From NCBI GenBank assembly GCA_006226555.1, contig SBGS01000266.1, positions 1 to 26,701 of the forward strand: 26,701 nt of DNA, given 5' to 3'. Every line of letters starts with the position of its first letter. The first letter of the stretch is position 1. This document shows positions 1 to 7,240 of this stretch, piece after piece. Under the pieces are notes generated by a model. It was not told where the DNA came from, did not search any database, and saw only the letters and a program-made list of their open reading frames with translations. This stretch comes from Bacteroidota bacterium. Its GTDB lineage: Bacteria; Bacteroidota; Bacteroidia; Flavobacteriales_D; Crocinitomicaceae. Position numbers and translations under genes: made by a program.

Positions 1-1569
1 ATGGCTGCCCGAGGAGCTGTTCAAAACCCTATTCGTGCATGGGTAGACAACGTAAGCGAATTGAATACTGAGTTCAATGACTATGCTCCTTCAATCACAA
101 CTGATGGTGCCGAGATCATATTTACGTCTGACAGACCAAACGATCATACACCGAATGAGGTGGGGGGCTTTGACAAAGACATTTACTCTTCCTCTTTATC
201 GGGTGGAAAATGGAGTAAACCACAAGCATTAAAGGGCGGTGTTAATACTCCTCAGGATGATGTTTCAAACAATCTTAGCTATGACGGAACAAGAATGCTC
301 ATGCATAGAGAAGAAGATGGACAAACCGATATTTTCGAGTCAACGTTGAAAGGACTGAACTGGACAGACCCGGTTAAAATGTCTTTCCACATTTCGTCCT
401 CAAAAGCAAACGAGGTTTATGCTGCATACAGCGATGATGGATGGAGTGTCTATTTCAACCGCGACAATGAAAGCAGAACTACCGGTTTTGAAGTAATGTA
501 CAGTAGTATGCAAAGTAAGATCCAAAAGAACTTCATGGCAGCTCAAATGGTTTCGAATGTAAATAGTGGATTCAATGAAGGACCTATGTACATTACAATT
601 GATGGCGAAACAATGTACATTGCCTCTGAGGGAACCGGATCACTTGGTGGATATGACATTTTCGTTTCTCATAAAAGTCAGGGAAGCTGGTCTAAACCGG
701 AGAATATGGGTTACCCTATTAATACGCCGTACGACGATTTCTTCTTTGCCGCTACAGCAAATGGAAAATATGCTTACATCGCTTCTAACAGAGCGGGAGG
801 CGCAGGAGGATTCGATATTTATAAAGTAACGTTCTGGGGACCGGAAAAAACACCTGTTTTCTCTACCGAAGATTATTTGTTAGCATCTATTGTCAATCCT
901 GTAAAAGACAATGTTATTGAAGGTACTGTTGAGGTTAAGAAAAAATCTTTCACGGTATTTAAAGGTAAAACGATAGATCAAATGACTAAAAAGCCGGTTG
1001 AAGCTCAGATTGAGATAACTGACAACGCAACAGGTAAAGTCATTGAAACATTTACTACAAACAGTGCAACCGGTAAATTTATAATTACGCTTGCTTCAGG
1101 TAAGAACTATGGTATTGCTGTTAAGGCCGAAGGATACCTGTTCCATTCTGAGAATTTTGACATTCCGGTTGGAAGTGCCGATAATATGGTGGATAAGACC
1201 ATAGAATTGAAGAACATCGCAGTAGGAAGTAAGATCGCTTTACGCAACATATTCTTTGATACAGGTAAATCAACCTTACGCCCTGAATCCAATGCTGAGT
1301 TAGATCGTCTCGTACAGCTGATGAAAGATGTATCGACGCTTAAGATCGAGATTTCAGGTCATACAGACAACACTGGTTCAGCAACATTGAACGAGACTTT
1401 ATCTCAGGCAAGAGCTCAGGCTGTGGTTGACTATTTAAAGAGTAAAGGAATTGCTGCAAATAGAATGACCGCGATGGGTTATGGCGCAAGAAGACCTATT
1501 GCGAGTAATGACACCTCTGATGGTCGTCAACAAAACAGAAGAACAGAATTTGAGATCAAAGGAAACTAA
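1..1569 (+). CDS. OmpA-family protein with PD40 beta-propeller repeats (5' end outside window)
   Basis: This is the C-terminal part of a periplasmic or outer-membrane protein that probably tethers the envelope to peptidoglycan. Residues about 1-280 hold WD40-like PD40 repeats (motifs such as IIFTSDRPN, MYIASEG, AYIASNRAGGAGGFDIY). Residues about 315-405 look like a carboxypeptidase-regulatory beta-sandwich. Residues about 411-522 are an OmpA C-terminal domain (RNIFFDTGKSTL, ISGHTDNTGS, closing NRRTEFEI). Bacteroidota proteins of this layout normally begin with a signal peptide and TPR repeats; neither is present, and the ATG at base 1 lacks upstream context, so the gene almost certainly starts before the window. 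A strong terminator follows the stop. The family call is secure; the exact ligand or role is not known. Confidence 0.9.
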   Translation: MAARGAVQNPIRAWVDNVSELNTEFNDYAPSITTDGAEIIFTSDRPNDHTPNEVGGFDKDIYSSSLSGGKWSKPQALKGGVNTPQDDVSNNLSYDGTRMLMHREEDGQTDIFESTLKGLNWTDPVKMSFHISSSKANEVYAAYSDDGWSVYFNRDNESRTTGFEVMYSSMQSKIQKNFMAAQMVSNVNSGFNEGPMYITIDGETMYIASEGTGSLGGYDIFVSHKSQGSWSKPENMGYPINTPYDDFFFAATANGKYAYIASNRAGGAGGFDIYKVTFWGPEKTPVFSTEDYLLASIVNPVKDNVIEGTVEVKKKSFTVFKGKTIDQMTKKPVEAQIEITDNATGKVIETFTTNSATGKFIITLASGKNYGIAVKAEGYLFHSENFDIPVGSADNMVDKTIELKNIAVGSKIALRNIFFDTGKSTLRPESNAELDRLVQLMKDVSTLKIEISGHTDNTGSATLNETLSQARAQAVVDYLKSKGIAANRMTAMGYGARRPIASNDTSDGRQQNRRTEFEIKGN

Positions 1570-1592
1570 GATCTTTTTAATTCAGATTTTAA

Positions 1593-1623
1593 AAAGCCCT
1601 GTGAAAGCAGGGCTTTATTTTTT
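1593..1623 (+). terminator. Rho-independent terminator after the OmpA-family gene
   Basis: A perfect 9-bp stem, AAAGCCCTG (1593-1601) with CAGGGCTTT (1608-1616), closes a 6-nt loop. A T-run follows at 1618-1623. It lies 24 bases after the TAA stop and before the next gene, so that gene is probably transcribed from its own promoter or by readthrough. Confidence 0.9.
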
Positions 1624-1637
1624 GATTAACTTCGAGT

Positions 1638-3017
1638 GTGGAGAATAAACAATTAAAACTGCATTTTCTGGGTGGTGCAGGAACCGTTACCGGATCAAAG
1701 ACATTGATCGAATTCGATCAAAAAAGAGTATTAATCGACTGTGGCCTGTTTCAAGGATTAAAAGAGCTTCGAAACCTGAACCGCTCTCCGTTTCCGGTCT
1801 CTCCGGATACGATAGATGTACTTATACTTACACATGCTCACCTGGATCATTGTGGATATATTCCGTTATTGGTTAAAAACGGGTTCTCCGGTGAGATACA
1901 CTGTACATCCGCAACGGCGGAGCTGGCAGAGATCATTTTAAGAGACAGTGCTAAGATACAGGAAGAAGACGCAGAAAGAGCCGCTCGCCACAGTTATTCG
2001 AAGCACCCCAAACCAGAGCCTTTATACACGACAAAAGATGTTCTAAGCTCTTTAAAACTCTTTGTTACACACGAATTCAGCGAATGGGTGATCATCCATC
2101 CCGGTATAAAATTCCAATTTCTGAATAACGGACACATACTCGGTTCAGGCTTCGTAGAACTAAAAATACAGCAAACAATCTTCCTCTTCTCAGGTGATAT
2201 AGGTAAAATGCAACCTTTATTGATGTATCCTCCAAAGCACATCAAAGAAGCTGATTACGTTGTACTTGAATCAACTTATGGAGATCGACTGCACGACAAC
2301 AGCGATGTGAAAGAGGAATTGCTCGCAGTGATCGAAGAAGTATGGGCGGATAAAGGAATATTAATGATCCCTTCATTTGCGGTAGAACGTACACAGGAAT
2401 TAATATATCTTTTGTACTTGCTTAAAGAAGAAAACAGACTACCTGCGTTTCCAATTTACTTAGATTCTCCAATGGGAGTTAATTCATCTAAAGTGTATTT
2501 CAGATACTCTGAGCAGCAGAACATTCCTGCGGACATCTTAAGACACATGTACGATCAGGTTCATTTTATTACTGATGCTGAAGTATCGAAACGCATTTGT
2601 CTCGATCGCTCTCCCAAGATCGTACTTGCAGGTTCAGGAATGATTGAAGGAGGAAGGATCATACATTATCTGAATAATCACATGCAAGACAAACAGAACA
2701 CCTTGTTGTTCGTCGGATTTCAGGGAGAAGGAACACGTGGTAGAGCGATACAAAATGGCAGCAGAGAGATAAAGTTCTATGGTCAGTATCATAAGGTAAA
2801 TTGTAAGATCAGATCTATATCATCCCTATCTGCCCATGGAGACCAGAAAGATCTTCTTACTTGGTTAAAATATTTCAAGAAAGAACCACGTACAATCTTT
2901 CTAAATCATGGTGAGCCTCATCAAACCGATGCTTTAAGAGTGAAGATCGAGCATGAGCTTGGCTGGAACTGTGAAACACCAAAAATGAATGACACTTTCG
3001 TATTGGATATAGAATGA
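1638..3017 (+). CDS. MBL-fold / beta-CASP RNA-processing exonuclease family protein
   Basis: This 459-residue metallo-beta-lactamase protein belongs to the beta-CASP group (archaeal/bacterial CPSF73-like, often annotated YSH1 or 'MBL fold RNA specificity factor'). Such enzymes cut or trim RNA at a two-zinc site in the cytoplasm. Zinc motifs are visible: HAHLDH at 66-71, GHILGS with His166, FSGDIG with Asp187, then the beta-CASP insert, SAHGD with His400, and HGEP at 424-427. The start is GTG at 1638, because no ATG lies before the conserved LGGAGTVTGS motif at 11-20. The stop overlaps the next gene's start as ATGA, which implies translational coupling. The substrate is unknown; the family call is secure. 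Confidence 0.88.
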   Translation: MENKQLKLHFLGGAGTVTGSKTLIEFDQKRVLIDCGLFQGLKELRNLNRSPFPVSPDTIDVLILTHAHLDHCGYIPLLVKNGFSGEIHCTSATAELAEIILRDSAKIQEEDAERAARHSYSKHPKPEPLYTTKDVLSSLKLFVTHEFSEWVIIHPGIKFQFLNNGHILGSGFVELKIQQTIFLFSGDIGKMQPLLMYPPKHIKEADYVVLESTYGDRLHDNSDVKEELLAVIEEVWADKGILMIPSFAVERTQELIYLLYLLKEENRLPAFPIYLDSPMGVNSSKVYFRYSEQQNIPADILRHMYDQVHFITDAEVSKRICLDRSPKIVLAGSGMIEGGRIIHYLNNHMQDKQNTLLFVGFQGEGTRGRAIQNGSREIKFYGQYHKVNCKIRSISSLSAHGDQKDLLTWLKYFKKEPRTIFLNHGEPHQTDALRVKIEHELGWNCETPKMNDTFVLDIE

Positions 3018-4393
3018 TCAACAAGGAAGACATCTTATTTTTTCAATCGATCTCGACATGTCTGACAGAGCTGACTGATCTGGAAAGGTATAGTCATGAT
3101 GAAACGGAAGATCTACAATCAATACCGGGTATCGTTATTAAACCGTCTTCTTCTCAGGAAATTTCGGCTATTCTACGCTACTGCAATGAACGTAAAATAC
3201 CGGTTACTCCCGCCGGAGCCAGAACAGGATTGAGCGGAGGAGCTATTCCAGTAACAAATGGAGTGCTACTGTCGACAGAGCTATTAAATCGCATTTTATC
3301 AGTCGACACCAACAATCACCAAGTGATCACTGAACCTGGCGTGATCACTCAGGTTCTTCAGGAAAAAGTTGCCGAATACGGTCTTTTTTATCCACCGGAC
3401 CCAGCTAGTAAAGGAAGCTGTTTCATTGGTGGAAATATTTCAGAGAATTCAGGTGGTCCAAAGGCCGTCAAATATGGTGTAACCAGTGATTATGTCTTAA
3501 ACCTGGAGGTTGTACTGCCAAACGGTGAAGTCATCTGGACCGGCGCCAATGTTCTAAAAAATGCAACCGGCTATAACTTAACACAGTTGATCGTCGGTTC
3601 AGAAGGTACACTTGGGGTAGTAACAAAGATCGTATTGAAGCTCATACCACATCCATCGAATGACCTTCTTTTACTTGTGCCTTTTCGCAAAATGGAACAG
3701 GCAGCCGAGGCAGTGGCGGAAATTTTCAAGGCAGGAATAACACCAAGTGGTCTTGAATTTATGGAGCGTGATGCCTTGATCTGGACAACGGAATTTCTCG
3801 GAAGTGTTGACCTGGATGTTCATGATGATCATGAAGCTCATTTGTTGATAGAGGTTGATGGTTTTGATCCCGAACAACTGATGTCCGAAATGGAAAAGAT
3901 CATGACGGTACTTGAAAGCTTTGATATCGACGAACCTCTTTTTGCCGAGAGTAAAGCACAGAAAGACGCACTCTGGAAACTTCGCAGATCTGTCGGTGAA
4001 GCGGTTAAATCAAATTCGATCTACAAAGAGGAAGATACCGTAGTCCCGAGATACCAACTTCCACAATTGCTTAAGGCAGTTAAAAGTATTGGTGATCAAT
4101 ATGGTTTTAAGTCCGTTTGTTACGGTCATGCAGGAGATGGTAATCTCCATGTAAATATCATTAAGGGAAACATGAATGATGAGCAATGGGAAAATGAGCT
4201 TCCTAAAGCCATTAGCGAGCTCTTTAAAGAGGTTGTGAAGCTTGGTGGCACTTTGTCAGGTGAGCATGGTATTGGTCTGGTTCAAAAGCAATATATGCCC
4301 ATAGCTTTCCCAGAAATAACGCTCGACCTCATGCGTGGGATCAAAAAAGTATTCGACCCTAACAATATCATGAATCCCGGAAAAATCTTTTAA
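3014..4393 (+). CDS. FAD-binding oxidase (GlcD / D-lactate dehydrogenase-like)
   Basis: This 459-residue flavoenzyme is of the PCMH/VAO type, like glycolate oxidase subunit GlcD and D-2-hydroxyacid dehydrogenases, which oxidise D-2-hydroxyacids such as D-lactate, glycolate or D-2-hydroxyglutarate. The FAD domain spans about residues 38-210, with PAGARTGLSGG (66-76), IGGNISENSGGPK (138-150) and GSEGTLGVV (195-203). The C-terminal cap has the metal/substrate motifs YGHAGDGNLH (about 370) and SGEHGIG (about 415), and ends in the typical FDPNNIMNPGKIF. It has no iron-sulfur domain, so it is the single-domain form. It starts inside the stop of the beta-CASP gene (ATGA overlap). Its 3' end shares the TTAA palindrome with the convergent DUF4924 gene. 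The exact substrate cannot be told. Confidence 0.88.
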   Translation: MINKEDILFFQSISTCLTELTDLERYSHDETEDLQSIPGIVIKPSSSQEISAILRYCNERKIPVTPAGARTGLSGGAIPVTNGVLLSTELLNRILSVDTNNHQVITEPGVITQVLQEKVAEYGLFYPPDPASKGSCFIGGNISENSGGPKAVKYGVTSDYVLNLEVVLPNGEVIWTGANVLKNATGYNLTQLIVGSEGTLGVVTKIVLKLIPHPSNDLLLLVPFRKMEQAAEAVAEIFKAGITPSGLEFMERDALIWTTEFLGSVDLDVHDDHEAHLLIEVDGFDPEQLMSEMEKIMTVLESFDIDEPLFAESKAQKDALWKLRRSVGEAVKSNSIYKEEDTVVPRYQLPQLLKAVKSIGDQYGFKSVCYGHAGDGNLHVNIIKGNMNDEQWENELPKAISELFKEVVKLGGTLSGEHGIGLVQKQYMPIAFPEITLDLMRGIKKVFDPNNIMNPGKIF

Positions 4394-4941
4394 TTACTTA
4401 AGAAATTCAGGTCGCCTGATTTCATTTTCTTGTAGGCTGAAGATAAATGTGCCAGAAGCTTTCTCATTGCTTCAAATGCCTCCTCAGTTTCTGTTGAGAT
4501 GTCCTTTTTCTGAAGACGAAGTAAAAGTTTCATGTACATAGCATGAAATGCAAGCTCGATCTGATTTTTATTCTTAAGATCTGAACGTTCTCTGAACTCT
4601 TCAATGTAAGGGACTGCCTTTTCAAAAGTGTCTTTATACTGCGTATCTCCCGTCAGATTGATCATAGTATTGTGCAGATAACTTAATTCGACCATGATCT
4701 CATTCAAATCAGGTATATGCCCTGAGCGCTGAAGACCCGAACGTTTCAATTTGTCAATTAATCCTGAATACCATTTGGTGATACGCGCTCTCTCCTGTTC
4801 ATCAGCAACCTGAGGATCAATATATGCTGCTTTCAATCGTTCTAGATCAAGGTCATAGGCCCTCACTACATCTTCCAACTGGTAGATGAGCAATATATAT
4901 TCAGCAACGTTTTCGTGAACTCTGGACTCGTCAGGGATCAT
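4390..4941 (-). CDS. DUF4924 family protein
   Basis: This 183-residue, probably cytoplasmic, mostly alpha-helical protein matches what I know of DUF4924, a Bacteroidota-specific family of unknown function. The typical N-terminal pattern is present (NVAEYILLIYQLEDVVRAY, residues 11-29), as is a conserved YLHNTMINLTGD segment in the middle. There is no signal peptide, membrane segment or catalytic-looking motif. The ATG overlaps the stop of the OmpH-like gene upstream (ATGA, 4938-4941), so the two are translationally coupled. Its TAA and the TAA of the convergent FAD oxidase share the 4-bp palindrome TTAA. The family call is from memory of the motif and is fairly sure; the function is unknown. 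Confidence 0.75.
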   Translation of the reverse strand: MIPDESRVHENVAEYILLIYQLEDVVRAYDLDLERLKAAYIDPQVADEQERARITKWYSGLIDKLKRSGLQRSGHIPDLNEIMVELSYLHNTMINLTGDTQYKDTFEKAVPYIEEFRERSDLKNKNQIELAFHAMYMKLLLRLQKKDISTETEEAFEAMRKLLAHLSSAYKKMKSGDLNFLSN

Positions 4942-5546
4942 TTTGATTGTGTATCCTTAGTAATCTCCTCTTCCTTACTATTCATAAATGAAATGAAAGC
5001 ATCGGTCATGTTGAACGTTGTATCAACATACGACACCTGACCTCCGACAGCTTTTGAAAGGAATAGTTTTATTCCATTCTTCTCAGCAAATTCCTTAGCA
5101 TAATTATCGATCTTGTTGACCAAAACTTCATTAGCTTTCATGCTCTCATTCTCGAATGCCATTCCCTCTGTTTGCTGAATTTTGAACGTCTCTTCTTCCG
5201 CATTTCGCATCTTGATCTGATATGCTTCGATCTGATTTTGAGAAAGTGTATTGGCATTCACACCTTTTTGTAACGCAATTGCCGCAGATTCATAGGCTTT
5301 TTGCTGTGCTGCCAACTTGTTATCTATAGACTTCTTTTTGCTTTCCAGCTCCTTTTGTGTATTCACATAGAAATCAAAATCAGTAGCGATCTTATCCATG
5401 TCGTAGTATCCGATCGTTAAATCTCCTCCAACACTCTTGACCTCAACTGTCTGCGTATTCTCATTTTCTTTTTTGGTATCATTACCTCCGCAAGAAGCAA
5501 AAACAATGAATCCTGAAACCAATACTAACCAACTTGTCTTTTTCAT
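4938..5546 (-). CDS. OmpH/Skp-like outer-membrane chaperone, lipoprotein form
   Basis: This 202-residue protein has a lipoprotein signal peptide (MKKTSWLVLVSGFIVFASC, Cys19) followed by an acidic and polar linker. The rest has the OmpH/Skp pattern: a first short motif (GYYDMDKIATDFDFYV), a long charged coiled coil (about residues 65-135) and a closing beta part. Skp-type proteins are periplasmic holdases for outer-membrane proteins; this one is probably lipid-anchored. I chose the ATG at 5546 rather than the in-frame ATG at 5564. The shorter form gives a standard signal peptide and starts just after the upstream stop (TAA-T-ATG), while the longer one would overlap that gene. It is followed by DUF4924 with an ATGA overlap. 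Confidence 0.82.
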   Translation of the reverse strand: MKKTSWLVLVSGFIVFASCGGNDTKKENENTQTVEVKSVGGDLTIGYYDMDKIATDFDFYVNTQKELESKKKSIDNKLAAQQKAYESAAIALQKGVNANTLSQNQIEAYQIKMRNAEEETFKIQQTEGMAFENESMKANEVLVNKIDNYAKEFAEKNGIKLFLSKAVGGQVSYVDTTFNMTDAFISFMNSKEEEITKDTQSK

Positions 5547-5547
5547 A

Positions 5548-5793
5548 TTATAAATTCTTTTCATTAAATGCCTTTTCCCAATCTTCCCTCATGGTAATGA
5601 ATCGTTTTAAACAATTCCCTAACAATTCAGGAGTGATCATTTTCTCTACCTCTTCGATACCGAACACATCAGTGTCTCCAATTTTGAACGTCTGCTCAAA
5701 TTGAGCAAGCTCAATTTTCACAATGAACTTTCCATTGTATTGAAATATCTGGATCTTGTATCTTTCGTGTGGAATGTCCTTCACTAATCGCAT
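5548..5793 (-). CDS. Small conserved Bacteroidota protein of unknown function
   Basis: This encodes about 81 residues and I do not recognise a named family. It looks like a compact alpha/beta cytoplasmic protein: three strands around residues 10-40 (RYKIQIFQYNGKFIVKIEL) followed by helices rich in charged residues. An in-frame ATG exists at 5832, but it sits inside the intrinsic terminator at 5819-5849, and the extra residues look non-coding. The ATG at 5793 is therefore preferred, and a TATTTTTG promoter box lies 4 bases before it. It is the first gene of a three-gene run with the OmpH-like and DUF4924 genes (1-base gap to the next start), which suggests a shared role, possibly envelope-related, but that is inference. 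Confidence 0.65.
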   Translation of the reverse strand: MRLVKDIPHERYKIQIFQYNGKFIVKIELAQFEQTFKIGDTDVFGIEEVEKMITPELLGNCLKRFITMREDWEKAFNEKNL

Positions 5794-5797
5794 AGGA

Positions 5798-5805
5798 CAA
5801 AAATA
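5798..5805 (-). promoter_or_regulatory. Candidate -7 promoter box TATTTTTG before the small gene / OmpH / DUF4924 run
   Basis: Read on the minus strand, TATTTTTG matches the Bacteroidota -7 consensus TAnnTTTG exactly. It lies between the terminator at 5819-5849 and the ATG at 5793, with only 4 bases to the start codon, so the mRNA would be nearly leaderless. No clear TTG -33 element is seen at the usual distance. Confidence 0.45.
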
Positions 5806-5818
5806 ATCTTTTAATGCA

Positions 5819-5849
5819 AAAAAGGCATCCAATTCATGAATGCCTTTTT
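5819..5849 (-). terminator. Rho-independent terminator after the SiaC-family gene
   Basis: A perfect 10-bp inverted repeat, AAAAAGGCAT (5819-5828) with ATGCCTTTTT (5840-5849), closes an 11-nt loop. On the minus strand the stem ends in a T-run (ATGCCTTTTTTTG), so it ends the SiaC-family transcript, whose stop is about 25 bases earlier. The stem is symmetric and could work weakly on both strands. Confidence 0.85.
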
Positions 5850-5872
5850 ATCTATTCTATTAGAAAAAGTCC

Positions 5873-6274
5873 TTATATAGCTACTGCGAGATCGCTTTCT
5901 TTCATTAAATGAAATTCGAAAGGAACCTTTACCATGTACGCATAATCTTGTCCCACTTCGTACATATCTTCATCTCCTTCGCGATAGTACCAATGCACGA
6001 TCACCTCATGACCTTTATCAACAAGCTCATTTAACTTGTACAATAAAGCCAGGATCCTTTTTGAAGATGTTACATTGAAGTACTCAAGATTAATGTTAAA
6101 AATGGTGCTTTGCGCAGGCTCATTGATATAACCATCAAACCAACGCAGAACCGGATACCAGAATTCATCCGGATTATCAGGAATGGACCTGCCTTTGATA
6201 AGCATTTCCCCCTTATTCGCATCAAAATCAACTAGTGGTGTTAAAGCACTGGATTCAAAGTAAAGTTTATCCAT
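5873..6274 (-). CDS. SiaC-family (DUF1987) regulatory phosphoprotein
   Basis: This 133-residue cytoplasmic protein belongs to the DUF1987/SiaC family. In Pseudomonas, SiaC is phosphorylated on Thr68 by kinase SiaB and dephosphorylated by SiaA, and controls the diguanylate cyclase SiaD. Here the family hallmarks are seen: an N-terminal acidic strand, GRSIPDNPDEFWYPVLRW (28-45), and YFNVTSSKR (65-73), whose Thr69 or a neighbouring Ser should be the phosphosite. The ATG at 6274 is preferred over the TTG at 6289, because the family begins a few residues before the first conserved strand. No siaA, siaB or cyclase gene is adjacent, so it is an orphan here. It is set apart by its own terminator. The family call is good; the target is unknown. 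Confidence 0.82.
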   Translation of the reverse strand: MDKLYFESSALTPLVDFDANKGEMLIKGRSIPDNPDEFWYPVLRWFDGYINEPAQSTIFNINLEYFNVTSSKRILALLYKLNELVDKGHEVIVHWYYREGDEDMYEVGQDYAYMVKVPFEFHLMKESDLAVAI

Positions 6275-6400
6275 AGTTCCATTTTGCAACTTTTAAATAT
6301 GGGATTTTTAATTAGAAGTTTTCAGAATTTTCTACTAATCGAACTTTTTTGTCGATAAACAATTCCATACGACAAACGAAAAATAAACATAACATACAGT

Positions 6401-7204
6401 TTAATCGATGATAACATCGATTTGCTCAACAAGTTGATTGATCGGTCGCTCGATTACTTCCTTCAGGAAAATACCTTTTTTATCAAATACATCCTTTATT
6501 ACATCCTGCATATACCATGCATAAGTACCGGAAAGAGCGATGCTTTCACCCGCAGTAAGCCCATGTTCAAGTATAAATGCCCGAATGTTTTGACTATGAA
6601 TTTCAGTAAAATCTAAACCCAACTCATGACACTGTGATGCCAGCTGTGCAACATTATATTTATCATCGAGCTGAGGAACTGAAATCTTGGAAAAAAAGCT
6701 TTCAAACCTATTCTCTACGCTATTGTTTTGAAGCTGTTCGGCATAGGAACCTATTAGCAGTTTACCAAAGTAGTATGCGCTACCCTGGTCTCCGATTTCA
6801 TGTCCTTTCCCTCCTACAACGTTACTTATTGCTCCTTTGCAAAAATCAAAAACAACGGATCCGGTTCCCATGATCCCAACTTTTCCACAACCGTCCAATC
6901 CATACAATGCAATTCCTGCTGCTTGAAGATCGGAGCTCACATGAGCGTGCATACCAATTGATTCGAGTACATTTTGAAGTTCCTTGGCTTTTTGATCTTT
7001 GAAGCAGCCTGCGGAAAAGAGATAAACCTGAGCACCTAGCAAGTCTGGTTTCTTTGTCCAAAACTCGGCGACTCTATCAAAGAATTCCTGACTCCAATTT
7101 ACCGGATGATAACTCTCTGATGTAAATCGCTCGATCACCTGCTTGTTCTTTAAAACAACCCAATCTGTTTTGGTACCACCACTTTCTCCTAGTATGATCA
7201 GCAT
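6401..7204 (-). CDS. BadF/BadG-type ATPase, probable N-acetylhexosamine kinase
   Basis: This 267-residue ASKHA-fold kinase is of the BadF/BadG/BcrA type, often annotated as N-acetylglucosamine kinase in Bacteroidota and likely acting on an amino sugar from cell-wall or chitin turnover. Visible motifs are the phosphate-1 loop GESGGTKTDW (6-15), the phosphate-2 loop GIMGTGSVVF, and GGKGHEIGDQGSAYYFG, in which the common GDEGS reads GDQGS. The ATG at 7204 is preferred over the TTG at 7210, because that TTG is the last part of a promoter-like box TAAATTTG. It is divergent from the Ser/Thr kinase gene with only 36 bases between starts. A perfect hairpin overlaps its stop codon. The substrate is inferred from the family only. 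Confidence 0.8.
   Translation of the reverse strand: MLIILGESGGTKTDWVVLKNKQVIERFTSESYHPVNWSQEFFDRVAEFWTKKPDLLGAQVYLFSAGCFKDQKAKELQNVLESIGMHAHVSSDLQAAGIALYGLDGCGKVGIMGTGSVVFDFCKGAISNVVGGKGHEIGDQGSAYYFGKLLIGSYAEQLQNNSVENRFESFFSKISVPQLDDKYNVAQLASQCHELGLDFTEIHSQNIRAFILEHGLTAGESIALSGTYAWYMQDVIKDVFDKKGIFLKEVIERPINQLVEQIDVIID
6403..6422 (-). other. Perfect hairpin spanning the stop codon of the BadF-type kinase
   Basis: AATCGATG (6403-6410) and CATCGATT (6415-6422) form an 8-bp stem with a 4-nt loop. The stem covers the last sense codons and touches the TAA at 6401-6403. No T-run follows on either strand, so it is not a standard terminator; it could stabilise the 3' end or simply reflect the Asp-Val-Ile-Ile-Asp coding repeat. 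Confidence 0.5.
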
Positions 7205-7207
7205 ACT

Positions 7208-7215
7208 CAAATTTA
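7208..7215 (-). promoter_or_regulatory. Candidate -7 box TAAATTTG before the BadF-type kinase gene
   Basis: Minus-strand TAAATTTG fits TAnnTTTG exactly and lies only 3 bases before the ATG at 7204, which would give a leaderless mRNA. There is no TTG at the usual upstream distance. The divergent gene starts 26 bases away. Confidence 0.4.
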
Positions 7216-7227
7216 ACCAAATTCAAC

Positions 7228-7235
7228 TACCTTTA
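7228..7235 (+). promoter_or_regulatory. Weak -7-like box TACCTTTA before the Ser/Thr kinase gene
   Basis: TACCTTTA differs from TAnnTTTG only in the last base and lies 5 bases before the ATG at 7241. The same octamer occurs at 9386-9393 before the gamma-carbonic anhydrase gene. There is no clear -33 element. Confidence 0.3.
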
Positions 7236-7240
7236 GTCAT

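Noticed and set aside
1..3. ATG at base 1 as the true start of the OmpA-family gene
   Set aside because: The protein begins mid-propeller with no signal peptide or TPR region, so the frame is cut by the window edge.
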